Made by a program: the position numbers and the translations under genes | The notes under the pieces: generated by a model | Database searches by the model: none | The model's input: only the letters and a program-made list of their open reading frames with translations | What the model was told of the DNA's origin: nothing | Origin: G963665925 sp963678925 | Lineage (GTDB): Bacteria > Bacillota > Clostridia > Peptostreptococcales > Acidaminobacteraceae | Length of the DNA: 64,000 nucleotides | NCBI GenBank assembly: GCA_963678925.1 | Contig: OY787533.1 | Location: 2,790,001 to 2,854,000 of the forward strand | Reading direction: 5' to 3' | In this document: piece by piece, positions 7,599 to 15,728 of the stretch | How the letters are laid out: every line of letters starts with the position of its first letter | Position numbering within the stretch: the first letter of the stretch is position 1

Positions 7599-9663
7599 GA
7601 ATGGTTCAAAAAAGTTCATAAACCGAGAGGTTTCCTGGCTGGATTTCAACTACCGTGTGCTTGATGAAGCCAAGGATCAGTCCCTCCCCGTAATGGACCG
7701 GCTCAAGTTTCTGTCGATAACGGCATCCAATCTGGATGAATTCTTCATGGTGCGTATTGCCGGTATTCTGGACCAGATAGAGGTTGGCTATACCAAATCG
7801 GATGCGGCTGGACTTGCGCCCAAGGAACAGATTGGCCTGCTTTCTGAAATCTGTCATGACATGGTTAAGCAGCAGTACGACTGCCTAAATCATGACCTGT
7901 TCAAAGTCATGAAGAAGCATGGTGTGGATTTTGTCAGCTACAAGCATTTGGATGACAAGCAAAAGCAATACCTTTCGGATTACTTCAATGAAGTGGTTTT
8001 CCCTGTCATCACACCTATGGCGGTCGATAACAGCAGACCCTTCCCTCTGCTTGCCAATAACAGTTTGAACCTGGCAGTCAAGCTCATGGTCGATGAGGAA
8101 ATAAAAATGGCAGTGCTTCAGGTTCCGGCACTCCTTGACCGCTATATGCGCCTTCCGGGAGACGCACGGCATTATATTCTGCTGGAAGAGGTCATCAAGC
8201 AAAATGTCTGTGAGCTTTTTAAGGGACATGAGGTGCAGTCGGTCTATGCTTTTCGTCTGACGCGCAACGGTGACCTTGCCATTGACGAGGATGAGGCTGA
8301 AGACCTGCTCATCGAAATTGAAAAATCCATCAAGAAGCGTAAGTGGGGCGCGCCAGTGCGCCTGGAGTATGAAAAGAAAATGGATTCAGATATTCTGAAC
8401 TTTCTCACCGAGAAGTTGGAACTTCATGAAGATGACCTATATAAAATCGACGGACCGATTGATCCGACCTTCTGGATCAAGTTTTCATTTGAAGATGAGC
8501 TTTCTGATATGCGTTCTCCAGTCATGCTGCCGCAACCGGCTGAGGATTTCGTCGGCTATGATCAGAATGTCTTCGAGGCAATCCGAAACCACGACTGTCT
8601 CATGCATCATCCATATGAGAGTTTTGATCCTGTTGTCGCATTTGTAAGTCAAGCGGCGGTTGATCCGAGTGTTCTTGCCATAAAGCAGACCCTATACCGG
8701 GTAAGTGCTGATTCGCCAATTATCAAGGCCCTGATTCGTGCTGCAGAGAATGGAAAGCAGGTTACAGTGCTCGTTGAGCTGAAGGCACGGTTTGATGAGG
8801 AAAACAACATCATATGGGCCAAACGGCTCGAGCATGCAGGGTGTCACGTCATTTACGGTCTGGTAGGCCTTAAGATTCACTGCAAGACCATACTTGTTGT
8901 ACGCCGGGAGGAAGACCAGATCCGTAGATATGTACATCTTGGAACGGGTAATTACAATGACTCCACGGCCAAACTCTATACGGATTATGGATATTTCACC
9001 TGCAGAGACGCATTTGGTGCGGACGTTTCAGCCCTGTTCAATCTGCTTACGGGTTATGCGAAAGAACCAAAGTGGAAGAAGCTGGCTGTCGCTCCGGGGA
9101 ATTTGCGGCAGTTCTTTGAAAAGTCCATTGACAATGAAATCAAAATGGCCAAGAAGGGACATGCTGCGAAAATCATTGCCAAGATGAATTCCCTTGTTGA
9201 TGAGACTATTATTGAAAAACTCTATGAGGCCTCTCAAGCAGGTGTTGAAATCACCCTGATTGTTCGGGGCATGTGCTGTCTTAGACCGGGCATTGCAGGA
9301 CAGAGTGAGAATATCAAGGTCTACAGCATTGTTGGAACCTTCCTTGAGCATACGCGCATCTACTATTTCCATGATGGTGGAGAAGGACGGTATTACCTGT
9401 CCAGTGCGGACTGGATGCCGCGTAACCTGGACAGACGTGTGGAGACGCTCTTCCCAATCGGTGCGGAACACCTCAAGGAACGTCTGAGCAACATGCTCGA
9501 ACTCACATTGAAGGATACGCTCAAAATGAGAGTTCAAAACCCGGACGGCTCATACAGCAGGGTCAGCAAAGACGGAAAGGGACTGGAATCACAGGTCGAG
9601 TTCTACAGGCGTGCAAAGCAGACCGCAAAAGAAAAAAAGGAAGCCCTTGTTCATCTGGGCTAG
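7588..9663 (+). CDS. ppk1: Polyphosphate kinase 1
   Basis: 691 residues, normal PPK1 length. It polymerises the ATP gamma-phosphate into polyphosphate, reversibly. The N-terminal domain begins FINREVSWLDFNYRVLDEA. The phospholipase-D-like catalytic core has the autophosphorylated His431 (GLKIHCKT, equivalent to E. coli His435) and His588 (FLEHTRIYYF, equivalent to His592), plus the HLGTGNYNDSTAKLYTDYG signature. The frame is open further upstream, but the ATG at 7588 has AAGAGG 7 bases before it and matches the family N-terminus. It overlaps the end of the Ppx-like gene by 11 bases, and a hairpin terminator follows at 9679. Confidence 0.97.
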   Translation: MEYKNGSKKFINREVSWLDFNYRVLDEAKDQSLPVMDRLKFLSITASNLDEFFMVRIAGILDQIEVGYTKSDAAGLAPKEQIGLLSEICHDMVKQQYDCLNHDLFKVMKKHGVDFVSYKHLDDKQKQYLSDYFNEVVFPVITPMAVDNSRPFPLLANNSLNLAVKLMVDEEIKMAVLQVPALLDRYMRLPGDARHYILLEEVIKQNVCELFKGHEVQSVYAFRLTRNGDLAIDEDEAEDLLIEIEKSIKKRKWGAPVRLEYEKKMDSDILNFLTEKLELHEDDLYKIDGPIDPTFWIKFSFEDELSDMRSPVMLPQPAEDFVGYDQNVFEAIRNHDCLMHHPYESFDPVVAFVSQAAVDPSVLAIKQTLYRVSADSPIIKALIRAAENGKQVTVLVELKARFDEENNIIWAKRLEHAGCHVIYGLVGLKIHCKTILVVRREEDQIRRYVHLGTGNYNDSTAKLYTDYGYFTCRDAFGADVSALFNLLTGYAKEPKWKKLAVAPGNLRQFFEKSIDNEIKMAKKGHAAKIIAKMNSLVDETIIEKLYEASQAGVEITLIVRGMCCLRPGIAGQSENIKVYSIVGTFLEHTRIYYFHDGGEGRYYLSSADWMPRNLDRRVETLFPIGAEHLKERLSNMLELTLKDTLKMRVQNPDGSYSRVSKDGKGLESQVEFYRRAKQTAKEKKEALVHLG

Positions 9664-9678
9664 CTTGACACAGGTATT

Positions 9679-9714
9679 AAAAGGCGAATGTGCTCCGGCA
9701 TATTGGCCTTTTAT
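9679..9714 (+). terminator. Intrinsic terminator after ppk1
   Basis: Outer stem AAAAGGC (9679-9685) / GCCTTTT (9706-9712) with a weaker inner ATGTGC/GCATAT pairing and a short T run. Confidence 0.6.
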
Positions 9715-9912
9715 ATTAAATGAAATAGGGTGCTGATTAGATACTCTTTTGTAACTTTTTACAGGGTTTTGTCATTCTTTTGTTACTCTATGTTGATTTC
9801 ATGACGAAAAGGTTATTATTTGTTTACAATACAGCGCTAATAATTGATATGAGCGGCAGAGGCGTGCTACTATGAGGTGGAAAGCAAGTAAACCATATTC
9901 AAGGAGGGTATT

Positions 9913-10899
9913 ATGCTAGATTTATTCTTTAATTTGAATCCAGTTGCTACTGGAATAGTCATTACGATTTTATCCATATTGGTGTTGACAATAATCCTGA
10001 CATTCTCGATCAGAAGGAAATACAATGCACTTGTTGCTGATTTGGAGAATACGGAGAATCGTAAAAACGGCGTATTTGAAAATCCAGCGCTCAACAAGAT
10101 GGTCGACGACTATCAGCGTGCTGTGGAAAATCAGGTGGAGGAAATCAACACACCTGCAATTGTAGAAAAGCATATGACAGGAAGCTTTGCTGGTTATGCC
10201 GCAGCAGAACGTGTAGCGGCACGCTCTGTGTCACTGATGGTTATTTTAGGTCTGCTGGGAACGTTCTACGGACTGACCCTATCCATTGGTGAGATTGTAA
10301 CCCTTCTGGCTTCAACGAAGGGCAGTCTGGTAAACGACATGACGCCAATCATCGATGGCCTTATGAACTCACTGCAGGGCATGTCCGTGGCATTTGTCAC
10401 ATCCCTTTGCGGTATTGGCGGCTCCATCATCATCACGCTGCTCAATATGGTCTTCAGTATCCAAAGCTCGAAAGACCGCGTACTGGTGTGTGCTGAAGAG
10501 TATCTTGACCATAGCACCCCAGGTCGCAAGCGTTCAGGCGCATCTGTCGGTCAGCTTGACCTGAATCTTGATCAGTTTGGGGACAAGCTGGAAGAAAACC
10601 TGAAAGACCTGACGAGCGCTCTAAGCTACAGACTGGGTACCGTTGCGACTGAAATGGCAAACACAGCGGAATCTCTCAATGGTTCCATTGCCAAGTTCGA
10701 TCAGAGCATAAATACTTTTGCTGACAATACGAGAGATTTTTCAGAGTTCAACCATGAGCTTAGAACGAACATTCAGCGTATGAATGTAACCTTTGATGAT
10801 TTTTCAAATCAGATGAAGGTGAGTACCAAGGAACTTAAAAATGGACATATGGTCCTTTCAAACACACTAGAGGTAATTGGTCAGGAAAAAGCAAAATAG
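9913..10899 (+). CDS. MotA/TolQ/ExbB-family proton-channel-like protein
   Basis: 328 residues. TM1 is at about 10-33, TM2 about 104-128 with the family motif GLLGTFYGLTLSIG, TM3 about 152-182 (VAFVTSLCGIGGSIIITLL), then about 145 cytoplasmic residues rich in heptad-like spacing. The layout resembles ZorA of the Zorya defence system and other non-flagellar MotA homologues, but the tail is much shorter than in typical ZorA. The start is supported by AAGGAGGG. The MotB-like partner starts 12 bases downstream. Probably a proton- or sodium-driven inner-membrane motor stator; the device it drives is unknown. Confidence 0.8.
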   Translation: MLDLFFNLNPVATGIVITILSILVLTIILTFSIRRKYNALVADLENTENRKNGVFENPALNKMVDDYQRAVENQVEEINTPAIVEKHMTGSFAGYAAAERVAARSVSLMVILGLLGTFYGLTLSIGEIVTLLASTKGSLVNDMTPIIDGLMNSLQGMSVAFVTSLCGIGGSIIITLLNMVFSIQSSKDRVLVCAEEYLDHSTPGRKRSGASVGQLDLNLDQFGDKLEENLKDLTSALSYRLGTVATEMANTAESLNGSIAKFDQSINTFADNTRDFSEFNHELRTNIQRMNVTFDDFSNQMKVSTKELKNGHMVLSNTLEVIGQEKAK

Positions 10900-10911
10900 G
10901 AGGCGGTCTTC

Positions 10912-11835
10912 ATGGCAAGAATAAGACGAAGACGTAGCGCGGTTGAGGTTGAACAGGAAAACTTCTGGCCTGCGTTTACGGATATCATGTCTACCATTGC
11001 GCTGATTCTGTTTTTCTTGATTCTGATTTCCTATCTGAGTAACATCATTGTCAGCAAGGATCTTGATCTTAAGAAGAATGAGCTGGCGCAGGCAAAAGCT
11101 GAAATCACCAGCGCACAGGACAGACTTGACCTGTTGCTTGATCAGGTGGAGGAAACAAAGGCCGAAGTCGAGCGCGGTAAACAGGCGCTGAAGCTTTCGG
11201 AAGATGAGATAGAAAAGCAACAGCAAATCATTGCAAACAGCAATAAGGAACTGGGTGACCTGCGTGACAAGCTTCACGGTATCGCGGTACTGAGACTGGA
11301 TGTCCTTGACAAGGTTAAGGTTTCCATGGAAGACAGCCTGTCGGCAAGCAATGTTTCAGGCAAAGACCTGGTTCGTATATCTGATACAGGCAACATCATC
11401 ATCAATGAAGGTTTTGTATTCGATACGAACTCATATACCATCAAGGAAGAGGGCAAGATTCTTCTGGACAAGCTGGCACTTGCCTTTGAAAATGTGCTGT
11501 CAGATAATGAGGTAAGAGGCTTCATTGATGCCATAGCCATTCAGGGCCATACAGATGAGCGCGGAAACAGCGACTACAATAGAGAACTTTCTGCAAATCG
11601 TGCGGCAGCCGTGGTCAATTATCTGATGAGTTCAAACGCAACCCTGGAAGAAGCATACGGTGCCTACTTCACAGCCAGTGCGTATTCTGAGTACAGACCG
11701 GTTGACTCGGGAACAAGTGAAGAGGCTTATGCCAAGAACAGACGTATTGAAATTTCCATTATTCTAAGAGACGCTCAGATTCAGGATGTCATCAATGACT
11801 ATCTGGAGGAATCGATCGAGATATTTGAAGAGTAA
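10912..11835 (+). CDS. MotB/OmpA-family stator-like protein
   Basis: 307 residues. A basic N-terminus (ARIRRRRS) leads into one TM helix (about 20-46) that carries the likely ion-binding Asp24 (FTDIMSTIALILFF). Next is a coiled coil (about 50-125), then an OmpA-like peptidoglycan-binding domain (about 165-285) with GHTDERGNSDYNRELSANRA. This is the MotB/ZorB layout with an unusually long linker. It forms an operon with the MotA-like gene upstream. No flagellar, Zorya (ZorC/D/E) or Tol genes are adjacent; ppk1 lies upstream and a diguanylate cyclase gene downstream. Confidence 0.82.
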   Translation: MARIRRRRSAVEVEQENFWPAFTDIMSTIALILFFLILISYLSNIIVSKDLDLKKNELAQAKAEITSAQDRLDLLLDQVEETKAEVERGKQALKLSEDEIEKQQQIIANSNKELGDLRDKLHGIAVLRLDVLDKVKVSMEDSLSASNVSGKDLVRISDTGNIIINEGFVFDTNSYTIKEEGKILLDKLALAFENVLSDNEVRGFIDAIAIQGHTDERGNSDYNRELSANRAAAVVNYLMSSNATLEEAYGAYFTASAYSEYRPVDSGTSEEAYAKNRRIEISIILRDAQIQDVINDYLEESIEIFEE

Positions 11836-11865
11836 TACCCTCGAATATAAAATACAAGCACGATC

Positions 11866-11898
11866 AAATCCCCCTCACGCTTTTGTGAGGGGGATTTT
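11866..11898 (+). terminator. Intrinsic terminator, left copy flanking repeat E1
   Basis: Thirteen-base stem AAATCCCCCTCAC (11866-11878) / GTGAGGGGGATTT (11885-11897) with a GCTTTT loop. A near-copy of this hairpin occurs on the other side of repeat E1 at 12049. Confidence 0.9.
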
Positions 11899-11900
11899 AG

Positions 11901-12047
11901 CTTGTCGACAAAGTCGACAAGATGACAGACTGTAGAAAATTTCGAAAGACCAGGCGCGGATGAATTCCGCTCTATGAGCGTACAAGCGTACGTGATTAGA
12001 GTGGATTTCATCCAGCAAGGCAGTATTTCGGAGCTTTTCTATAGTCT
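11901..12047. repeat. Dispersed palindromic repeat, copy E1
   Basis: A 117-bp core (11929-12045) begins ACTGTAGAAAA and ends TTTTCTATAGT, so its ends are imperfect inverted repeats. The two halves are also mutually inverted (GCGCGGATGAATTCCGCTC against GAGTGGATTTCATCCAGC). A GTCGACAAGATGAC segment extends it on the left. The same sequence occurs inverted at 58105-58242 (E2) with high identity by eye. No transposase is encoded; it could be a MITE or REP-like element. Both copies sit between duplicated terminator hairpins. Confidence 0.85.
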
Positions 12048-12048
12048 G

Positions 12049-12084
12049 AAATCCCCTTTCACGCTTTTGTGAGGGGGATTTTTA
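12049..12084 (+). terminator. Intrinsic terminator, right copy flanking repeat E1
   Basis: Stem AAATCCCC.TTCAC / GTGAGGGGGATTT with the same GCTTTT loop as the hairpin at 11866, followed by TTTTT. It differs from the left copy only by a few bases in the 5' arm. Between it and the next gene (12085-12263) I see a TATAAT hexamer at 12120-12125 without a good -35, and nothing else. Confidence 0.85.
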
Positions 12085-12263
12085 ATCGCTTTTTTTAAGC
12101 AGAGAGGGTTTTAAACGTGTATAATTAGGATAGAAAACAATAAATTGGAATTGATTATACACTGAATTAGTATAAATTCTTGTATCCTAGAGGAAATGCG
12201 GGAGCAAGCAGAGAATAAATAGTATATACACATAGTTGGAATGGGTTGGATTGGGGTGAGACA

Positions 12264-14018
12264 ATGAGAAACAAGGGAGTTCAGTTTCGCTTTTTCATAG
12301 GCTTGATTGTGGTAGCTGTCATACCGCTGCTTTTTTTTGGAATGTACGGGTACCAGTCATCTGCTGGCTTTGCTGAACGCGTCGAAATGGAAAAGATAAA
12401 CTCTTATCATAAGGAAATTGGAAATGACATCAATGCCTATTTTAGAACGTCCGTTTCGGATGTGCAGTATGTCAAGGAGCTGCTTGAGCTTGGCAGTGCG
12501 CTGCATCCGCAGCACGAAAGTGATGCCTTTTTCGATTACGCCGCCATGAGTTTTTCAACATTCATTAAAACCCATAAGAATTATGACCATGTCAGAATCA
12601 TGGATAAGAACGGCATGGAGATTGTACGCATAAATAATGTGGCAGGGAATCCTGTGCAGATACCGGCCGACAGACTTCAGGACAAGTCCGACCGCGACTA
12701 TTACAAGGCTTCAATGGACCTGCTCAACGGAGAAATCTATATTTCTCCAATTGATTTGAATATTGAAAACGACACCTACGAGAAGCCCTATAAGGCGGTT
12801 GTTCGCTATGTCACACCCATCAACGTCAAGGTTAACGATCATTCGGAACGCTACTTTCTTGTCGCAAACCTGAATGTGTCCTATCTCTTATCTGAGCTGC
12901 GGGGGGACATCCTGACGAGTGCCTTCAAGGAAACTTATATCATCGATGGAGATGGCTATTATCTATTGAATGAGGAAAGTGAAAAGGAATGGGGCTTTGC
13001 CGAAGCAGGCGACGAACAGGAATCCTGGTACAAGGATGTAAAGAACTCTGAAAAGTGGCTTTCGATGGAGCTTGGCACTCAGGTGGTCACAAGTGCTGCA
13101 GATGGCAGTGCCAATGACGGTAGTTTCTTCATCAACTGGCACCCTGTACGGATAGAATGTGTAGATGACACTCGGTGGACCATTATTACAGTCATTCCAG
13201 ACGAAAAGTACCTCCTGCCCGTGTTTGTCTATATGCGTTCCTACATAGGACTGGTTGCAACGACCTTGGTCCTTCTCTTTATTCTGAGCACGACCATAGC
13301 GAGTCGTCTTTCGAAACCCATCCGTGACATATCAAAGGCTGTGTCCGAAATAGGCAAGGGTAATTTCCAGACGCCGCTTGACGTACGTGGCGGTGCAGAA
13401 ATTGATATTCTGGCCTACGAAATCAAGAAAATGTCCTTTGAGCTTGAAAACAGCTACAAGGATATGGAGCAGCGCGTAGAGGAACGGACTGAAGAGCTTC
13501 AGCGAGCGCATGACAGAATGAAGGAAATGGCAAATACAGATCCCCTCACAGGGATTTTCAACAGGCACTATTTCAACAACTATATTGAAGATCTTAAAAA
13601 AGACAAGCGTGTCAGCGCCTTGGCCCTCATCATGCTGGACGTTGACCGGTTCAAGTACATTAACGACCATTATGGGCACAATGTTGGGGATGAAGTCCTT
13701 GTTGAGGTTGCGAAAATGCTTGAAGAAAATGCCCGTGGCAGTGATTTTGTTGTCAGATATGGAGGCGACGAATTCCTGATTGTGCTCATGGACAGCGATG
13801 AAAAGGCTATTGAGGCCTATGTGGACCGGATCAAGACGTCTCTGGACACATGGAATAAGACAACGGATATTCTAGACCATGAAATGGAATTCAGTATTGG
13901 CTATGATGTCTATACAGGGTCGAAGCATATTATTGAAGTCATCAACTCAGCCGATGATAGGATGTACGCCGAGAAAATGGCACGCAGGAAAGAACGCGGG
14001 CAGGTGGGACGGGTTTGA
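12264..14018 (+). CDS. Membrane diguanylate cyclase (Cache-HAMP-GGDEF)
   Basis: 584 residues, making cyclic di-GMP from two GTP. TM1 is near residues 10-30, an extracytoplasmic double-Cache-like sensor about 35-320, TM2 about 325-350, HAMP about 350-400, a short coiled coil, then GGDEF about 420-584. The active-site loop is an intact GGDEF (500-504), and the RGSD five residues before it fits the inhibitory I-site (RxxD), so product inhibition is likely. The ATG at 12264 is chosen because GGGGTGAG ends 3 bases before it; a TTG at 12246 is also in frame. The lit-like gene begins 50 bases downstream and may be cotranscribed. Confidence 0.93.
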   Translation: MRNKGVQFRFFIGLIVVAVIPLLFFGMYGYQSSAGFAERVEMEKINSYHKEIGNDINAYFRTSVSDVQYVKELLELGSALHPQHESDAFFDYAAMSFSTFIKTHKNYDHVRIMDKNGMEIVRINNVAGNPVQIPADRLQDKSDRDYYKASMDLLNGEIYISPIDLNIENDTYEKPYKAVVRYVTPINVKVNDHSERYFLVANLNVSYLLSELRGDILTSAFKETYIIDGDGYYLLNEESEKEWGFAEAGDEQESWYKDVKNSEKWLSMELGTQVVTSAADGSANDGSFFINWHPVRIECVDDTRWTIITVIPDEKYLLPVFVYMRSYIGLVATTLVLLFILSTTIASRLSKPIRDISKAVSEIGKGNFQTPLDVRGGAEIDILAYEIKKMSFELENSYKDMEQRVEERTEELQRAHDRMKEMANTDPLTGIFNRHYFNNYIEDLKKDKRVSALALIMLDVDRFKYINDHYGHNVGDEVLVEVAKMLEENARGSDFVVRYGGDEFLIVLMDSDEKAIEAYVDRIKTSLDTWNKTTDILDHEMEFSIGYDVYTGSKHIIEVINSADDRMYAEKMARRKERGQVGRV

Positions 14019-14068
14019 TCGGACGGCAGTTCAGGTTAGAGACAGAATGAAGTGACGGGAGAAATCAA

Positions 14069-14740
14069 ATGAAAATAGCACTTGGCATATCGCAGTGGGT
14101 GACGGGACTGGTCGTTTCCCTGCTCATACTGACAATGAGTATTGGTTTTTTTGCATATAACCATGATTTGTATATGAAACTCTATATGGATAATGATGTC
14201 TTGAGTGCCGCGGGAATGGATGAAGAAAACATATCGGCAGTAACGGATGGACTGATTGCCTACATGAAGGATGACGCAGAAACACTGGACATGCAGGCTG
14301 TCATTCGTGGGGAAACGCGCGAGGTCTTCGGTGCACGCGAGAAGGCACATATGGTGGATGTGAAGAAACTCTTTCAGTTCAATGATGCCATGCGCGGCAT
14401 GCTGGGCGGCTTGGTACTCTTTCTCATAGGTATTTCTATGTGGCGCGGATATCCTGAGCTGATCTATGGTGTTGCCATAAAGCAGTTTGCAGTGAGCATA
14501 CTGCTGTCAGGAAGCCTCATGGTCGTGTCTGTAACGAATTTTAACAAGGCCTTTATCAAATTCCATCATCTTCTGTTCACAAACGACTTGTGGCTCCTGG
14601 ATCCCAAGACCGATACGCTGATTCAAATGCTTCCCGAACCATTTTTCAGAAGCATGGCAATCTTTATGTTCGGAACGTGGTTCGGCGGGAGTATGCTGGT
14701 TGCAATTGTAGGAGTCTTACTGCGGCAGAGAACCGCATAA
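14069..14740 (+). CDS. lit: Lipoprotein intramolecular transacylase-like protein (Lit, DUF1461/TIGR01906)
   Basis: A 223-residue integral membrane protein with about four TM segments (10-30, about 110-125, 140-157, 192-217). The extracytoplasmic stretch FHHLLFTNDLWLLDPKTD, followed by the PEPFF motif, matches the conserved block of the DUF1461 family. Members shown to be Lit move an acyl chain from the diacylglyceryl group to the lipoprotein N-terminus, giving lyso-form lipoproteins. That activity is inferred from the family here. It has a good GGGAG site and a strong terminator follows at 14761. Confidence 0.75.
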   Translation: MKIALGISQWVTGLVVSLLILTMSIGFFAYNHDLYMKLYMDNDVLSAAGMDEENISAVTDGLIAYMKDDAETLDMQAVIRGETREVFGAREKAHMVDVKKLFQFNDAMRGMLGGLVLFLIGISMWRGYPELIYGVAIKQFAVSILLSGSLMVVSVTNFNKAFIKFHHLLFTNDLWLLDPKTDTLIQMLPEPFFRSMAIFMFGTWFGGSMLVAIVGVLLRQRTA

Positions 14741-14760
14741 ACCAATCATCAGAAATATCG

Positions 14761-14797
14761 AATGCCAGAGCAAAAAAAGATTGCTCTGGCATTTTAT
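14761..14797 (+). terminator. Intrinsic terminator after lit
   Basis: Thirteen-base stem AATGCCAGAGCAA (14761-14773) / TTGCTCTGGCATT (14781-14793), with T-rich sequence following. It also lies just past the end of the convergent small ORF. Confidence 0.9.
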
Positions 14798-14804
14798 TAT
14801 GCTT

Positions 14805-14951
14805 TTATGCACCTGTACAGGACAGCAGAATGGCGAGTGTACGCAAATCTGTTCCGTTGAACAATCTGAAATTCACAGTCCAATTAATCAAAATTACAAA
14901 GAGTATGACAAGTCCCAGCTTATAGATAATACGACGCACTGACCCTTTCAT
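14805..14951 (-). CDS. Small membrane ORF, 48 aa, coupled to the upstream MotA-like gene
   Basis: The ORF starts MKGSVRRIIYKLGLVILF and has one TM helix (about residues 8-24) after a basic N-terminus (R6, R7, K11), with a C-terminal Ile/Leu-rich segment. Its ATG overlaps the TGA of the MotA-like gene (ATGA, 14948-14951), the usual arrangement for translational coupling, and it stops just before the lit terminator. No family is recognised. The overlap is the main evidence that it is real. Confidence 0.5.
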   Translation of the reverse strand: MKGSVRRIIYKLGLVILFVILINWTVNFRLFNGTDLRTLAILLSCTGA

Positions 14952-15427
14952 GACGTATGCTCTCGATAAATGAGTTCCTTTTCAACTTTGGCGAAAATGC
15001 CATAGTGAAGCATATTGAATACCATGGAGTAGAGCAGTGTTAAAGAGCCAATGGCCATGGATTGACCAACCGAATTGATTGAGTCCAGATTTGACAGGAT
15101 AAGGACGAATCCAATGAGTGTTCCTATAATTCCAGACATCCAAAAAAGGCGAATGCTTAGTTGCAGGGCATTTCTGCTGGCCTTGTACTCCTTTGATGTG
15201 AATTCCGTGTTCCCCATTGCTATGGAAATGGCACGCAAATAGTCAGGCCACTGGTCTGCAAAAGACAATACAGAACATGGAATCAAAATTACAATCACGA
15301 GACTGGGAAAATCTATGACAGCACGCAATGAAGTGCTGCCAATCATCGTTGTTGAAATGAGCACACCGAGGAGAGTGCCTATATACAAAATACGTCGCGC
15401 TCTATAGGTTATACGTTTTTTGTTCAT
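14948..15427 (-). CDS. MotA/TolQ/ExbB-like small membrane protein, 159 aa
   Basis: About four hydrophobic segments. VIDFPSLVIVILIP resembles the MotA segment D-x-P-S-L-L-I-V, and MSGIIGTLIGFVLILSNLDS with SMAIGSLTLLYSMVF resembles the MotA/ExbB channel helices (GTxxG and the Ala/Leu-rich last TM). It is much shorter than flagellar MotA (about 260) and no MotB partner is adjacent; a 48-residue membrane ORF overlaps its end instead. The ATG at 15427 is preferred to the GTG at 15436 because AAGGAG is 8 bases before the ATG. The assignment is by pattern only. Confidence 0.6.
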   Translation of the reverse strand: MNKKRITYRARRILYIGTLLGVLISTTMIGSTSLRAVIDFPSLVIVILIPCSVLSFADQWPDYLRAISIAMGNTEFTSKEYKASRNALQLSIRLFWMSGIIGTLIGFVLILSNLDSINSVGQSMAIGSLTLLYSMVFNMLHYGIFAKVEKELIYREHTS

Positions 15428-15728
15428 CTCATTCACTCCTTAATATTGAGCAGTTTCAATAGCAATGCGGCCGCATCATTTCCTGCTTTAAGCATAGCAG
15501 ACCAATTGGAAAACCCCAAGCGCAATATGGGCGTAAAGGGGGCGTATTATAGTGGTAGATCCGCTTTTTAGAGTGCATATCCATGGGCTTGTTATTTTAA
15601 TTACCCCCTTAATTCCCCAAGCAAACCGAACATCTGTATGGTACAATTTAGATATGCCCAGAAGGGCAATTCATACAATAGATTGAAGGCGTTAATACCC
15701 CCTAATAATAGAATTTGAGGTGAAAAAT
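15428..15728. other. Divergent intergenic region between MotA-like gene and addB
   Basis: No ORF or RNA seen. TTAATTACCCCCTT (15597-15610) and TTAATACCCCCTAA (15692-15705) are similar to each other and could be a repeated protein site. An extended -10 candidate, TG-G-TACAAT (15639-15647), could drive addBA, though its -35 is poor. Confidence 0.4.

Noticed and set aside
9913..11835. Calling this pair a complete Zorya defence system
   Set aside because: No ZorC, ZorD or ZorE homologue is adjacent, and the MotA-like tail is shorter than typical ZorA.
11799..12011. Minus-strand ORF containing SAPGLSKFSTVCHLVD, with a similar peptide in a plus-strand ORF at 58073-58282
   Set aside because: The shared peptide comes from the E1/E2 DNA repeat read in the same frame; there is no start context and the frame runs through terminators.
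14590..14925. 111-residue plus-strand ORF after lit
   Set aside because: It overlaps lit in another frame and runs through a strong terminator; no recognisable protein.
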